DNA of 25,702 nucleotides from an uncultured Pseudomonadota bacterium (GTDB lineage: Bacteria > Pseudomonadota > Gammaproteobacteria > Methylococcales > Methylomonadaceae), in the NCBI GenBank assembly GCA_903902945.1, contig CAIUWU010000306.1:1-25702 (forward strand), written 5' to 3'. The notes beneath the pieces were generated by a model, which saw only the letters and a list, made by a program, of their open reading frames with translations, was not told the DNA's origin and searched no databases. Positions within the stretch are counted from its first letter, which is position 1. The number at the start of each line of letters is the position of its first letter. The translations under genes were made by a program, and so were the position numbers. Positions 15,601-23,888 of the stretch are shown here, in pieces.

Positions 15601-15832
15601 CTTTGATTCCGGCCAGTGCCGTTTCTAGTGGAAACGTCACCTGTTTTTCAATATCAACCGGCGATAGACCCGGCGATACGGCATTGATCTGTACTTGCTG
15701 ATTGGTAATATCGGGCACCGCATCAATCGGCAAATGCACCAAGGCATTGGCGCCGACAAAAACCATCATCAGCGTCAGCAGCAGCACTGTGACCCGATTG
15801 GTAATAGACATCCGTAACAAGGCTTCAAGCAT
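12632..15832 (-). CDS. czcA: Heavy-metal efflux RND pump, inner-membrane protein CzcA
   Basis: This proton-driven RND antiporter spans the inner membrane and exports divalent cations through CzcB and CzcC. Its 1066 residues are close to the 1063 of classic CzcA. Twelve helices are expected: one at the N terminus (about 13-33), two five-helix bundles and a final segment near the C terminus. Transmembrane helix 4 carries DFGLIVDGAVIIVEN with D426, D432 and E439, the motif of the Zn/Co/Cd (HME1) subgroup, rather than the Cu/Ag-type motif. A 26-base gap follows czcB. The C terminus (WLVESKRGH) is short, with no extra domain. Confidence 0.95.
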   Translation of the reverse strand: MLEALLRMSITNRVTVLLLTLMMVFVGANALVHLPIDAVPDITNQQVQINAVSPGLSPVDIEKQVTFPLETALAGIKGLSYTRSLSRNGFAQVTAIFEDSTDIYFARQQVAERLGDARANLPPAVDVRMGPIATGLGEIYMWSVEYAHPLGEGADQQAGRPGWQPDGSYLTPEGQSLKDYYQLATYLRTVQDWIVKPQVKTVPGVAGVDVIGGYAKQYHIQPDISRLLAYNLTLDDLIRALSRNNTSIGAGYIENQGEAYQVRSDGRILNAAELENIVIGTRDGTPIYIRDVANVAVGRELRSGAASKNGREAVIGTALMRIGENSRTVSDAVHERLQTIDKVLPPDVVLKPVLNRTSLVDATIHTVRKNLLEGAALVIGVLFWVLGNLRAALITAAVIPLSMLMTATGMVQGEISGNLMSLGALDFGLIVDGAVIIVENCLRHLVERQHALGRNLSLQERLEEVAQAAKQVIQPSVFGQAIIITVYLPILSLTGIEGKMFHPMAMTVILALLSAFILSLTFVPAMVALAFNGEMRETESRFIETLKTRYVPLLTHTLENPRSVLIKAGSLLLLTLLLAPLLGQEFVPTLDEKNIAVQAVRIPSTGLSESLAMQSQVEKTLGAFPEVAYVFSKTGTAEMATDPMPPNATDTFVMLRPEQEWPDSSKSKSELISEMAAQLEQLPGNLYEFTQPIQMRFNELIAGVRSDVAVKIYGDEFPVLEPLAQQVSAILESIPGAEDVKVEQTDGLPVLSINIDRAAIARYGLDITDVQDVVAIAIGGRESGIVFEGDRRFPLQVRLPETQRTDLDALKRLPVPLPPHHAGQPTLFLPLAEIAKIDLTEGQNQVSRENGKRLVIVQTNVRNRDIGSFVMEAKTKLDQELKLPAGYWLGWGGQFENLVKAKQRLMLVVPVCFVMIFFLLFSAFKTLRHAVLIFSGIPFALVGGVLALLLRDMAFSITSAVGFIALSGVAVLNGLVMVSFINQLIENGIPLKQAIVQGAVSRLRPVMMTALVAALGFVPMAIATGAGAEVQKPLATVVIGGLISSTTLTLLVLPLLYWLVESKRGH

Positions 15833-15858
15833 GGCTAAACTCGGTGGTTGTGATTGAG

Positions 15859-17016
15859 TTACTGGTTTTTCTCGATTTCGCTTTTCAGAACAAACACCCC
15901 GGCCGAGACATAACGTTCGCCGGCATTCAGTCCTTCGACAATTTCGATCAGCTGATGGTCACTTTTTCCGGTAACCACAGGCCGCGGCACTAAAGCGTCA
16001 CCTTCCTGAACAAACACTACCGTCTGATTATGCAGATTCAACAAACCGCTACGGGCCACCGCCACTGGTACTGTTAGCTGATCGGTCACAATTTCACCAT
16101 TGACAAACAAACCCGGTTGCCAGCGATGATCCTGGTTAGTAAGAATTGCCCGTACCGTAGTGGCGCGCGACTCTTCGCTAACCACAGGACGCACATAAAT
16201 AACCTTGGCCAGCGCTTCTGCGGTTTTACCGCCCCCGCTGATCATGACTGATTCACCAATACTGATTCGGTCCAGATCTTTGGGATAGACGCTCAGATCA
16301 ACCCAGACTGATTCCAGATTACCCAGCACGAACACCGGTATATTGGGCTGAGTGGCTTCGCCCAATACCATGTCGCGCTCCAGAATCTGGCCGCTGAACG
16401 GAGCGCGGATTTCATAGCGGCTCAGCCCCAATCCAGGCTGCTGTCCCTGTTTTTTTACTTGTTTGAGCGGCATATCCATCGCCACCAGTTTTTGCGCTGC
16501 CGAATGTTCCTCTACTTCGGCTAGTTCCATTGCCTGTCGGGCTTCTTCAAAAGATTGCTGCGAGACGATTTGTTCCTGCCATAGCATTTGCTTGCGCTTG
16601 AAGGTAGCTTCTGCCAGTTTTTTACGGGCCGCTGCCGAAAAATAAGCGGCACGGGCATCGGCAATTTCCATGCTTTCAATCACCGCCATCAATTCGCCTT
16701 CGATCACGCTATCCCCGGTGGATTTGCGGACTTCGCGGACCACGCCGGTGACCCGGGGAATCACATGGGCAATCCGGTCGGCATTAATCACTATTTTTCC
16801 TGGTGCAGTCACCGACTGCCGGATGATGCCGGCTCCGGCAGTCGCCATTTCGATCCCGGCGTTTTTTTGCTGCTCTGCACTTAGCTGCAAAGCTTTGGGC
16901 GCTGCGGGCGCATCCGCAGCCAAACTGGCGGCAACCGGTAATGACAGCCCGAGGGCCAGCGCTGCAGTAAGCAAACAGGGGTAGCTTGGTTTAGCTTGCT
17001 GGGCTTTGGTGATCAT
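15859..17016 (-). CDS. czcB: Heavy-metal efflux periplasmic adaptor CzcB
   Basis: CzcB is the membrane-fusion protein that links the RND pump to the outer-membrane channel. The 385 residues begin with a signal peptide (about 1-34, ending SLAADAP). A lipoyl-like half (RVTGVVREVRKSTGDSV), an alpha-hairpin rich in A, E and Q (about 120-180) and a second lipoyl half (YEIRAPFSGQILERDMVLGE) follow, then beta-barrel and membrane-proximal parts. No histidine-rich metal-binding extension is seen at the N terminus, unlike in some CzcB proteins. Its ATG overlaps the czcC stop by four bases (ATGA), so the genes are coupled. Confidence 0.93.
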   Translation of the reverse strand: MITKAQQAKPSYPCLLTAALALGLSLPVAASLAADAPAAPKALQLSAEQQKNAGIEMATAGAGIIRQSVTAPGKIVINADRIAHVIPRVTGVVREVRKSTGDSVIEGELMAVIESMEIADARAAYFSAAARKKLAEATFKRKQMLWQEQIVSQQSFEEARQAMELAEVEEHSAAQKLVAMDMPLKQVKKQGQQPGLGLSRYEIRAPFSGQILERDMVLGEATQPNIPVFVLGNLESVWVDLSVYPKDLDRISIGESVMISGGGKTAEALAKVIYVRPVVSEESRATTVRAILTNQDHRWQPGLFVNGEIVTDQLTVPVAVARSGLLNLHNQTVVFVQEGDALVPRPVVTGKSDHQLIEIVEGLNAGERYVSAGVFVLKSEIEKNQ

Positions 17017-18281
17017 GGCTGCACTCCTACTGCCTGGTTGTAGAAGGCAATATTGCGTTGCAACTTCACTTCCTGTTCTTTGGCGTTACGAATGGCCTCA
17101 AGGCTGCGACCCTGAATCTTCAGCAAATCCAGCAAGTTGATTTCACCGGCAGTAAAACTGATTTCGGTCATTTTCAGATGGGTTTCGGCAATCTGTCTTA
17201 ATTGCTGGGCAATTGCCAGTTCCTGACGGGTTACTTCCAGCATGTGATCGGCCTCGTGGAGTTTTTTCTCGAGATCGCGCAGTAAATGTTCGCGCTGCGC
17301 CAGTGCCTGATTCAGTTCCAGATGGGCGGCGGCCACCTCAGGCGCATCATAGGTGCCATGTCCGAAGGGAATGACCACACCGACCCCGGCACTTTGTGTA
17401 TCTGCCATGCCACGCAGGTCGCGCGTTGATTTGCCGGTAAGATTGATTTTAGGCTGGTTGATGGTGTCGGTGGTTTTGGCCCATTCGATACTGGCCTGTC
17501 TGCGCGCTATCAGGCTGTTTATTGCTTCCAGCAAGGGGTGGTTGTTTTCGATCCGGTCGATCGGGCTCAGCTGCTCGCGGTATTGCGCCGGTATTTTGGT
17601 GGTTTGGGTCAAGGTCGCGTAATTCTTGCGACTATGCATCACATCCGCTTCGGCCTGGGTCAGTACCGCCCGGTATTGCAGTTGTTCACTTTCGGCCAGC
17701 AGTAAATCGGCGCGGGCCAGATCGCCCAGCTCAACCCGGCGCTTCACTTTTTCCAGCAACTGGCCGGCAATATCTACTGTGTATCGGGCCTGCTGCAGGC
17801 GACTTTCGGCCAGCGCCATATCCCATAAGGCTTCACGCACCAGTCGGGCAACGTCCAGTCTGACCGCTTGCGATTGTTTATCTGCCACCACCTGAGAACG
17901 TTCGGCAACCGTTTGTGCGGCGGATTTCTGGCCCCAGTTCCAGACAGTAAATTCAAGCTGTCCGGCCGCTTCCCGTGCCCCCTGGTCATTAGCTACCTTG
18001 TCGGTGCTGTAATCGAGTGCCAGGGAATGCGAACCGGCAAACCAGCTGTCGCCCCGTTCCTGCCAGGCATCGGCCTGGGCTTGCAAGGCTTCGTTAACCA
18101 GTCGGTCGGGATATTTCTCTACGGTTTGTTCCACCAGTTGGGATAGCGACAAGTTTTGATCGATTTCTATCGGATCAAAATGATTGCCGGTATCGCCAGA
18201 ACGGGCGTTTTCAGCATAGCAAGGGCCGGTAGTCAGCAATAAAGCCAACAGACTGTAATGAATATGACGCAGATTAGTCAT
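17013..18281 (-). CDS. czcC: Heavy-metal efflux outer-membrane channel CzcC (TolC family)
   Basis: The 422-residue protein is a TolC/OEP-type channel with a signal peptide (MTNLRHIHYSLLALLLTTGPCYA) and two repeats of long alpha-helical segments rich in Q, A, E and R. The second repeat begins near VVIPFGHGTYDAPEV. It forms the outer-membrane exit duct of the pump. ATG 18281 is preferred over GTG 18293 because GGAG lies six bases upstream and the signal peptide starts there. It lies 75 bases after the His-rich gene, on the same strand, and is coupled to czcB. The signal peptide cleavage region contains a Cys (GPCYAEN), but a lipobox is not convincing. Confidence 0.9.
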   Translation of the reverse strand: MTNLRHIHYSLLALLLTTGPCYAENARSGDTGNHFDPIEIDQNLSLSQLVEQTVEKYPDRLVNEALQAQADAWQERGDSWFAGSHSLALDYSTDKVANDQGAREAAGQLEFTVWNWGQKSAAQTVAERSQVVADKQSQAVRLDVARLVREALWDMALAESRLQQARYTVDIAGQLLEKVKRRVELGDLARADLLLAESEQLQYRAVLTQAEADVMHSRKNYATLTQTTKIPAQYREQLSPIDRIENNHPLLEAINSLIARRQASIEWAKTTDTINQPKINLTGKSTRDLRGMADTQSAGVGVVIPFGHGTYDAPEVAAAHLELNQALAQREHLLRDLEKKLHEADHMLEVTRQELAIAQQLRQIAETHLKMTEISFTAGEINLLDLLKIQGRSLEAIRNAKEQEVKLQRNIAFYNQAVGVQP

Positions 18282-18356
18282 ATCGGACTCCACAACAAAA
18301 AATGAACGATGGTTTCAAGCCAAACACCAGGCAGTGGTGGCGTAGATAAGAAGGAT

Positions 18357-18752
18357 TTAAAACGGAGGTGCGCGGGACGAGTGATTACTGATGGCAAAGG
18401 CAGGAATGTACGCCAGGGTATGCGGTGAGAAATTGATAATCGCAGCCAGAGGCTCAATCGCAAAACTGACATGATTGCGCTGGCAGTCCAGCGTCATCGT
18501 TTGATCGTTGTGCTGATGCTGGCTGTGCTTGATCGCCGAGTCGATATCGACTATCACCGCGCTGTCATTATCAAAACTGGCACTGGCCGACATCAGATTG
18601 CTGTCGTTGCCGACATGGCTGAATACTTCAAATTCATGCAGATGCAGACCACGTTGTTGACGATTGCCACCGGCGTGGGCATGTACCAGCGGTGCTGCAA
18701 TTTGCAACAAGACTAGCACTACAACTAAAAAGGGACGTAAACGTTCTGACAT
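18357..18752 (-). CDS. Small His-rich exported protein, leader gene of the czc operon
   Basis: I do not recognise this 131-residue protein by name. It has a signal peptide or N-terminal helix (about 7-26, PFLVVVLVLLQIAAPLVHAHA) and then several histidine clusters: HAH at its end, GLHLHEFEVFSH and HSQHQHND. One Cys (in LDCQRNH) and a hydrophobic stretch towards the C terminus (about 95-120) are also present. Histidine clusters next to a metal-efflux system suggest periplasmic metal binding, either buffering or delivery to CzcB. That is inference. It is in the same direction as czcC, 75 bases upstream. A real gene is supported by the signal peptide and by operon position. The start is ATG 18752. 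Confidence 0.7.
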   Translation of the reverse strand: MSERLRPFLVVVLVLLQIAAPLVHAHAGGNRQQRGLHLHEFEVFSHVGNDSNLMSASASFDNDSAVIVDIDSAIKHSQHQHNDQTMTLDCQRNHVSFAIEPLAAIINFSPHTLAYIPAFAISNHSSRAPPF

Positions 18753-18892
18753 CAGTGTTTTGATTGTCTGAAAAGCGTGCTGGTTAAAGGGCCGGATTTG
18801 TTGATTTGAAAATTAGCCGGTATTCTACTTGAAAAAATCAAACCGATTCCAAATATCCCCAAACCTATCACCATCAAAGGCACAAGATTACT
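18753..18892. promoter_or_regulatory. Divergent control region of the czc operon and the Tim44-domain gene
   Basis: This 140-base gap must carry promoters for both directions. On the minus strand TTGGAA (18847-18852) and TAGAAT (18822-18827) are 19 bases apart, the long spacing typical of promoters controlled by MerR-type metal regulators. A short dyad TTGA-N5-TCAA lies between them. On the plus strand TTGAAA (18829-18834) is a possible -35 without a good -10. No regulator gene lies nearby. Confidence 0.35.
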
Positions 18893-19837
18893 ATGAACAA
18901 GAAGACAGGTACCGTAATCACCTTATTGCTGAGCGCCAGCCTGCTGCTGGGCGCCAGTCACGAAGCCGAAGCCAAACGTATGGGCGGCGGTAGTTCATTT
19001 GGCAGCCGGCCCAGCTATAGCGCACCTTATCAACGTTCCACTACCCCGATGCAACCCAGTAGCCAGCCTGCGCGCTCCGCCAGTCAGCAACAGGCTGCCA
19101 CCCAGAATCAGGCCGCCAGACAAAACTGGGCGTCGCGCGGTGGCTTTATGGGCCTGCTGGGTGGTCTGGCACTGGGCGGTTTATTAGGCTCGCTGTTTTT
19201 CGGCGGCGCCTTTGAAGGCATCAACTTTTTCGACATCCTGTTGATTGTCGGTGTCGGTTATTTATTACTAAAGTTATTCGCTGCCAGAGCACCGCAGTCG
19301 CAGCCACAGCCTCTTGGTAACGCTTATCAGCGGGGTACTCATGGCGATTCCAATAATGCTTATGGCGAGCCTATGCACAGCACTCAGTCATCGTCTTCAG
19401 GTTTTGATACCGATATTCTGTTCAAAAACGCTAAACAGACGGGCACCGGTGTGAATCAAACCCTGCCAGCGGGCTTTGATAAAGCCGCATTTCTGACCGG
19501 TGCCGAAAGCGCCTATCGCTATCTGCAATCGGCCTGGGATCGTGGTGATCTGGCGGCGATTCGCGGCCTGACGACCGATAAGGTGTTTGCCGAGATTCAG
19601 GACCAGCTGCGCGCTGCCAACGGCAATAATAAAACCGAAGTCCTGCAACTGAAGTCAGAACTATTGGAAGTCTCCGAGGTGGGTAGTGACTGGGAAGCGG
19701 CGGTGCTGTTTGATGCCACCTTGCGCGAAGACAATGGCCCGACCGAACAAGTCCAGGAAGTCTGGCATTTCATTCGCTCTAAAAACAGCTCGCAACCGAA
19801 ATGGTTTCTGGACGGTATTCAGCAAGTCACTGAATAA
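18893..19837 (+). CDS. Exported Tim44-domain protein
   Basis: The 314-residue protein begins with a signal peptide (about 1-27, ending HEAEAKRMGGG). A low-complexity stretch rich in S, P, Q and A follows (about 30-80). Two hydrophobic Gly-rich segments come next (about 84-105 and 112-130), and then a C-terminal Tim44-like domain (about 190-312), which includes GAESAYRYLQSAWDRGDLAAIRGLTTDKV and ends with PKWFLDGIQQ. In mitochondria Tim44 binds Hsp70 at the import channel. In bacteria this class of exported proteins has no established function. The RMGGGSSFGSRPS start is common to these bacterial family members. It diverges from the czc operon and ends in a strong terminator. Confidence 0.85.
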   Translation: MNKKTGTVITLLLSASLLLGASHEAEAKRMGGGSSFGSRPSYSAPYQRSTTPMQPSSQPARSASQQQAATQNQAARQNWASRGGFMGLLGGLALGGLLGSLFFGGAFEGINFFDILLIVGVGYLLLKLFAARAPQSQPQPLGNAYQRGTHGDSNNAYGEPMHSTQSSSSGFDTDILFKNAKQTGTGVNQTLPAGFDKAAFLTGAESAYRYLQSAWDRGDLAAIRGLTTDKVFAEIQDQLRAANGNNKTEVLQLKSELLEVSEVGSDWEAAVLFDATLREDNGPTEQVQEVWHFIRSKNSSQPKWFLDGIQQVTE

Positions 19838-19857
19838 ATTCAGACCCTAACCGCTAA

Positions 19858-19890
19858 CCCCGCAACGAAGCCTCGTTGCGGGGTTTTTGT
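19858..19890 (+). terminator. Strong intrinsic terminator after the Tim44-domain gene
   Basis: An 11-base perfect stem, CCCCGCAACGA (19858-19868) with TCGTTGCGGGG (19873-19883), encloses loop AGCC and is followed by TTTTTGT (19884-19890). This is a textbook rho-independent terminator and isolates the gene from adk. Confidence 0.93.
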
Positions 19891-19980
19891 TGTGCGTTAC
19901 CTCACCCTTGCCATTCGGTTCTGACAGCTCTGCCGCCGGCGGCTGCCAAGCTGCCTCTGGGACCCTGTGCCGTTTTAAGA

Positions 19981-20006
19981 TACAATACGCGACTTTTTTA
20001 TAGTCG
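19981..20006 (+). promoter_or_regulatory. Candidate adk operon -10 element and adjacent short inverted repeat
   Basis: TACAAT (19981-19986) resembles a -10 box 82 bases upstream of adk, but the bases 17 upstream match the -35 consensus poorly. CGACT/AGTCG (19990-20006, loop TTTTTAT) would fall at the 5' end of the transcript. A perfect 12-base palindrome GCCGCCGGCGGC lies further upstream at 19932-19943. Confidence 0.35.
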
Positions 20007-20067
20007 GGTCGTCGTCAGTCGATGGCCTTCATTCAAGGCGCAGGCCTTTAGTTCTGGAGTTATTGAT

Positions 20068-20706
20068 ATGCGCATTATCCTGTTAGGTAGTCCCGGGTCT
20101 GGCAAAGGTACCCAAGCACAGTTCATCACCGAAAAATTCGCGATCCCGCAAATTTCCACCGGCGATATGCTGCGTGCCGCAGTCCGTGAAGGCACTCCGT
20201 TGGGTATTGAAGCGAAAAAAGTTATGGATGCTGGTGGTCTGGTATCCGACCAGATCATTTTAGGTTTGATCAAAGAGCGTATTGCCCAAGCCGACTGTGT
20301 CAATGGCTATCTGCTGGACGGTTTTCCTCGCACGATTGCCCAGGCTGAAGGGCTGGCGGCGATGGGTGTAGAGCTGGATTATGTGATCGAAATTGCCGTC
20401 GAAGATGAAGAAATCATCAAGCGCATGAGCGGTCGCCGTGTCCATTCGGCCTCGGGCCGATCGTATCATGTCGTTTTCAACCCGCCCAAGCAGGAAGGTC
20501 TCGACGACATTACCGGCGAACCTCTGATTCAGCGTGATGACGATCAAGAAGAAACTGTCCGTAAACGTTTGGAAGTCTATCATCAGCAAACCAAACCGCT
20601 GGTGGGTTTCTATTCTGCCGCCGGTCAGCAAGCTAAATTTGCGTCAATTCCCGGTGTAGGCTCAGTGAGCGACATTACCGCAAAATTATTGGCCGTTCTG
20701 GCTTAA
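20068..20706 (+). CDS. adk: Adenylate kinase
   Basis: Adk interconverts ATP + AMP and two ADP in the cytoplasm. The 212-residue product is the long type with a full LID domain. It has the P-loop GSPGSGKGTQ (8-17), ISTGDMLRA, the AMP-binding DGFPRT motif, GRRVHSASGRSYH and the LID segment with RDDDQEETVRKRL. There are no LID cysteines, so no zinc is expected. The frame is open to 19876, but ATG 20068 gives the normal N terminus MRIILLG and has TGGAG nine bases upstream. It is the first gene of a tight run with leuC, 17 bases away, which suggests co-transcription with leucine genes. Confidence 0.97.
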   Translation: MRIILLGSPGSGKGTQAQFITEKFAIPQISTGDMLRAAVREGTPLGIEAKKVMDAGGLVSDQIILGLIKERIAQADCVNGYLLDGFPRTIAQAEGLAAMGVELDYVIEIAVEDEEIIKRMSGRRVHSASGRSYHVVFNPPKQEGLDDITGEPLIQRDDDQEETVRKRLEVYHQQTKPLVGFYSAAGQQAKFASIPGVGSVSDITAKLLAVLA

Positions 20707-20723
20707 CCTAACCGGACAGATTT

Positions 20724-22145
20724 ATGGCGGGTAAAACCTTATATGACAAACTGTGGGACGACCATGTCGTGCATCGTGAAGACGATGGTTCGTGCCTGAT
20801 TTATATCGACCGGCAATTACTGCACGAAGTGACATCGCCCCAAGCCTTTGATGGCCTGCGCATGGCTGGACGTCAGCCTTGGCGAGTGTCGCGCAATCTG
20901 GCGGTTGCCGATCACAACGTGCCCACCGATCATCGCGATCAGGGCATTGCCGATCCGGTTTCACGCTTACAAGTTGAAACGCTGGATAAAAACTGTGCTG
21001 AATTTGCTATTACCGAATTCGACATGAGCGACATTCGCCAAGGGATTGTCCATGTAGTCGGCCCGGAACAGGGTGCTACTTTGCCGGGCATGACCGTCGT
21101 CTGTGGCGATTCACACACCTCCACCCACGGCGCTTCCGCCGCGCTGGCGTTTGGTATTGGTACCTCCGAAGTCGAACATGCGCTGGCCACTCAGTGTCTG
21201 GTGCAGAAAAAAGCCAAAAACATGCTGATCAAGGTCAATGGCCAGGTCGGTCCTGGTGTCACTGCCAAGGACATCGTGCTGGCGATTATCGGCAAAATCG
21301 GTACTGCTGGCGGTACCGGCTATACCATCGAATTCGCCGGCGAGGCGATTCGCGCACTGAGCATGGAAGGCCGGATGACGGTCTGCAACATGGCGATTGA
21401 AGCCGGGGCTCGCGCCGGGTTGGTCGCCGTTGATGACACCACGATCGACTATTACCGTGGCCGTCCTTATGCGCCTCAAGGCGATGACTGGAATATGGCG
21501 GTACGTTACTGGCAGCGTTTACATTCCGACAGTGATGCTCAGTTCGACAAAATCGTCACACTGAATGCCGCAGAGATCAAACCCCAAGTAACCTGGGGGA
21601 CCTCGCCGGAAATGGTGGTTGCCGTTGATGCCTGTGTTCCCGATCCCGAGCAAGAAGCCGATCCCGTCAAACGCGAAGGCATGCAGCGTGCGCTGCAATA
21701 CATGGGTTTGCAAGCCAACCAGAAGATTACCGACATCCGGGTTGACCGGGTCTTTATCGGTTCCTGTACCAATTCGCGGATCGAAGATTTGCGCCAGGCG
21801 GCTGCGGTGATCGAGGGTCATCACAAAGCCGACAGCGTCAAGCAGGTGTTGATCGTGCCAGGTTCCGGACTGGTCAAACAGCAGGCGGAAGCAGAAGGGC
21901 TGGATAAAATTTTCATTGCGGCCGGTTTTGAGTGGCGAGAACCGGGCTGTTCAATGTGCTTGGCGATGAATGCCGATCGTCTGGAAGCCGGCGAGCATTG
22001 CGCCTCAACCTCGAACCGCAATTTTGAAGGTCGCCAGGGTTATGGTGGCAGAACCCATCTAGTCAGTCCTGCGATGGCAGCAGCTGCGGCAATTGCCGGT
22101 CACTTTGTTAATGTTGCCGAACTGAATCCAGGAGCGTCATCATGA
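20724..22145 (+). CDS. leuC: 3-isopropylmalate dehydratase large subunit
   Basis: LeuC is the [4Fe-4S] aconitase-type subunit of isopropylmalate isomerase, which turns 2-isopropylmalate into 3-isopropylmalate. The 473 residues carry the three cluster cysteines: C348 in FIGSCTNSR and C409 and C412 in GCSMCLAM. The GDSHTSTHG segment (about 128-136) is also present. Its stop overlaps the leuD start (ATGA), and it lies 17 bases after adk. No leuL-type leader peptide is seen in front of it. Confidence 0.98.
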   Translation: MAGKTLYDKLWDDHVVHREDDGSCLIYIDRQLLHEVTSPQAFDGLRMAGRQPWRVSRNLAVADHNVPTDHRDQGIADPVSRLQVETLDKNCAEFAITEFDMSDIRQGIVHVVGPEQGATLPGMTVVCGDSHTSTHGASAALAFGIGTSEVEHALATQCLVQKKAKNMLIKVNGQVGPGVTAKDIVLAIIGKIGTAGGTGYTIEFAGEAIRALSMEGRMTVCNMAIEAGARAGLVAVDDTTIDYYRGRPYAPQGDDWNMAVRYWQRLHSDSDAQFDKIVTLNAAEIKPQVTWGTSPEMVVAVDACVPDPEQEADPVKREGMQRALQYMGLQANQKITDIRVDRVFIGSCTNSRIEDLRQAAAVIEGHHKADSVKQVLIVPGSGLVKQQAEAEGLDKIFIAAGFEWREPGCSMCLAMNADRLEAGEHCASTSNRNFEGRQGYGGRTHLVSPAMAAAAAIAGHFVNVAELNPGASS

Positions 22146-22780
22146 AAGCCTTTACCCAACTAACTGCGCTGGTCGCACCGCTGGACCGGGCTAATGTCGA
22201 TACCGACGCCATCATTCCCAAGCAGTTTCTGAAATCGATCCGTCGCGCCGGTTTTGGTCCGTATCTGTTCGATGAATGGCGTTATCTGGATCGCGGCGAA
22301 CCGGAAATGGATTGCAGCAACCGTCCGCTGAATCCTGATTTCGTGCTGAATCAGCCGCAGTATCAGGGCGCACAAATCCTGCTGACCCGGGAAAACTTCG
22401 GTTGCGGCTCATCACGGGAACACGCGCCCTGGGCGCTGGAAGATTATGGTTTCCGGGCCATCATTGCCCCCAGTTTTGCGGATATCTTCTTTAATAATTG
22501 CTTCAAAAACGGTGTGCTGCCGATTGTGCTTAGTGCCGAGCTGGTTGAGAGTCTATTCCAGGAAATCAGTGCCGGTTATCAGTTGAGCATCGATCTGGAC
22601 GCGCAAACTATCACCACGCCATCCGGCCGCCTCATTGGCTTCAATGTGGATGAAAACCGTCGTCACCGCTTGCTGAACGGTCTGGATGATATTGGATTAA
22701 CGCTGCAACAGGCAGAGAAAATCAAGGCCTACGAAACTGAACGCGCCCAGCGCGCACCGTGGCTGTTCAAAGACGCTTAA
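22142..22780 (+). CDS. leuD: 3-isopropylmalate dehydratase small subunit
   Basis: LeuD is the swivel-domain partner of LeuC. The 212-residue protein matches the family, with DTDAIIPKQFLKSI near the N terminus, GCGSSREHAPWAL (about 89-101, the substrate-binding loop) and FADIFFNNCFKNGVLPI. The N terminus and the overlap with leuC agree on ATG 22142. It is followed by leuB after 23 bases. Confidence 0.98.
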   Translation: MKAFTQLTALVAPLDRANVDTDAIIPKQFLKSIRRAGFGPYLFDEWRYLDRGEPEMDCSNRPLNPDFVLNQPQYQGAQILLTRENFGCGSSREHAPWALEDYGFRAIIAPSFADIFFNNCFKNGVLPIVLSAELVESLFQEISAGYQLSIDLDAQTITTPSGRLIGFNVDENRRHRLLNGLDDIGLTLQQAEKIKAYETERAQRAPWLFKDA

Positions 22781-22803
22781 GATTCAACAGATAAGGTAAC
22801 AAC

Positions 22804-23886
22804 ATGAGTAGAAAAATTGCAGTTTTGCCCGGCGACGGTATCGGTCCTGAAATCGTAGCGGAAGCCATCAAGGTTTTAAGTTTCCTGAACAGCGACATGG
22901 GCCTGGATCTGGTGTTCGAAAACGCCCTGATTGGCGGCGCCGCCTATGATGCTTTTGGTACCCCGCTACCACAACAAACGCTGAATCTGTGCAAAAACGC
23001 CGATGCGGTGTTGCTGGGTGCCGTCGGCGGTCCGAAATGGGAGCCACTGGCGCATGCGGTACGACCCGAACGCGGCTTGCTGGGCATTCGTTCTGAACTG
23101 GGCTTGTTTTCCAATCTGCGCCCGGCCATTCTCTATCCGCAACTGGTCGCCGCTTCGACACTGAAACCCGAAGTGGTATCCGGTCTCGACCTGATGATCG
23201 TCCGTGAACTGACCGGCGGTATTTATTTTGGCCAGCCGCGCGGCACCCGGATTCTGGAAAACGGCGAAAGACAGGCGTTCAATACCAAAATTTACAGCGA
23301 ATCCGAAATTCGCCGTATTGCTCATTCGGCATTCCGGATTGCGCAGAAACGTCACAAGAAACTGTGTTCGGTTGATAAGGCCAATGTACTGGAAGTGACC
23401 GAACTGTGGCGCCAAGTGATGACCGAAGTCGGCAAGGAATATCCCGATGTCGAGTTATCGCATATGTATGTCGATAACGCTGCCATGCAGCTGGTGCGTG
23501 CGCCGAAACAGTTTGATGTCATGGTTACCACCAATATGTTCGGCGATATTCTGTCGGATACGGCGGCCATGCTGACCGGCTCTATCGGCATGTTGCCGTC
23601 TGCTTCACTGGATGCTAATGCCAAAGGCATGTATGAACCGATTCATGGTTCGGCCCCTGATATTGCCGGCAAAGGCATTGCCAATCCGCTGGCGACCATT
23701 CTGTCAGCAGCCATGATGCTGCGTTATACCTTTAATGAGGCGGCAGCAGCCGACCGCATTGAACAGGCGGTTAACAGCGCCCTGGATTCAAATGTGCGTA
23801 CCGCCGATATTTACTCGGACGGCATGATTAAAGTCAGCACAGCAGAAATGGGTGACGCTGTCGTTAAAGCCCTGAAAGGAGCATAA
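22804..23886 (+). CDS. leuB: 3-isopropylmalate dehydrogenase
   Basis: LeuB oxidises and decarboxylates 3-isopropylmalate with NAD+ to give 2-oxoisocaproate. The 360 residues show LPGDGIGPEIV (8-18), GAVGGPKW, the substrate-binding arginines in RSELGLFSNLRPA, VRELTGGIYFG, and the metal- and NAD-binding MFGDILSD and HGSAPDIAGKGIANP segments. An ATAAGGTAACAAC stretch precedes the ATG. It lies in the leuCDB order usual for gammaproteobacteria that carry asd next to it. Confidence 0.98.
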   Translation: MSRKIAVLPGDGIGPEIVAEAIKVLSFLNSDMGLDLVFENALIGGAAYDAFGTPLPQQTLNLCKNADAVLLGAVGGPKWEPLAHAVRPERGLLGIRSELGLFSNLRPAILYPQLVAASTLKPEVVSGLDLMIVRELTGGIYFGQPRGTRILENGERQAFNTKIYSESEIRRIAHSAFRIAQKRHKKLCSVDKANVLEVTELWRQVMTEVGKEYPDVELSHMYVDNAAMQLVRAPKQFDVMVTTNMFGDILSDTAAMLTGSIGMLPSASLDANAKGMYEPIHGSAPDIAGKGIANPLATILSAAMMLRYTFNEAAAADRIEQAVNSALDSNVRTADIYSDGMIKVSTAEMGDAVVKALKGA

Positions 23887-23888
23887 GC

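Noticed and set aside
19876..20067. Upstream extension of adk
   Set aside because: It begins inside the terminator of the preceding gene and has no similarity to the adenylate kinase N terminus.
22966..23415. A 149-codon open frame on the minus strand
   Set aside because: It is antisense to leuB, with no domain and no operon context.
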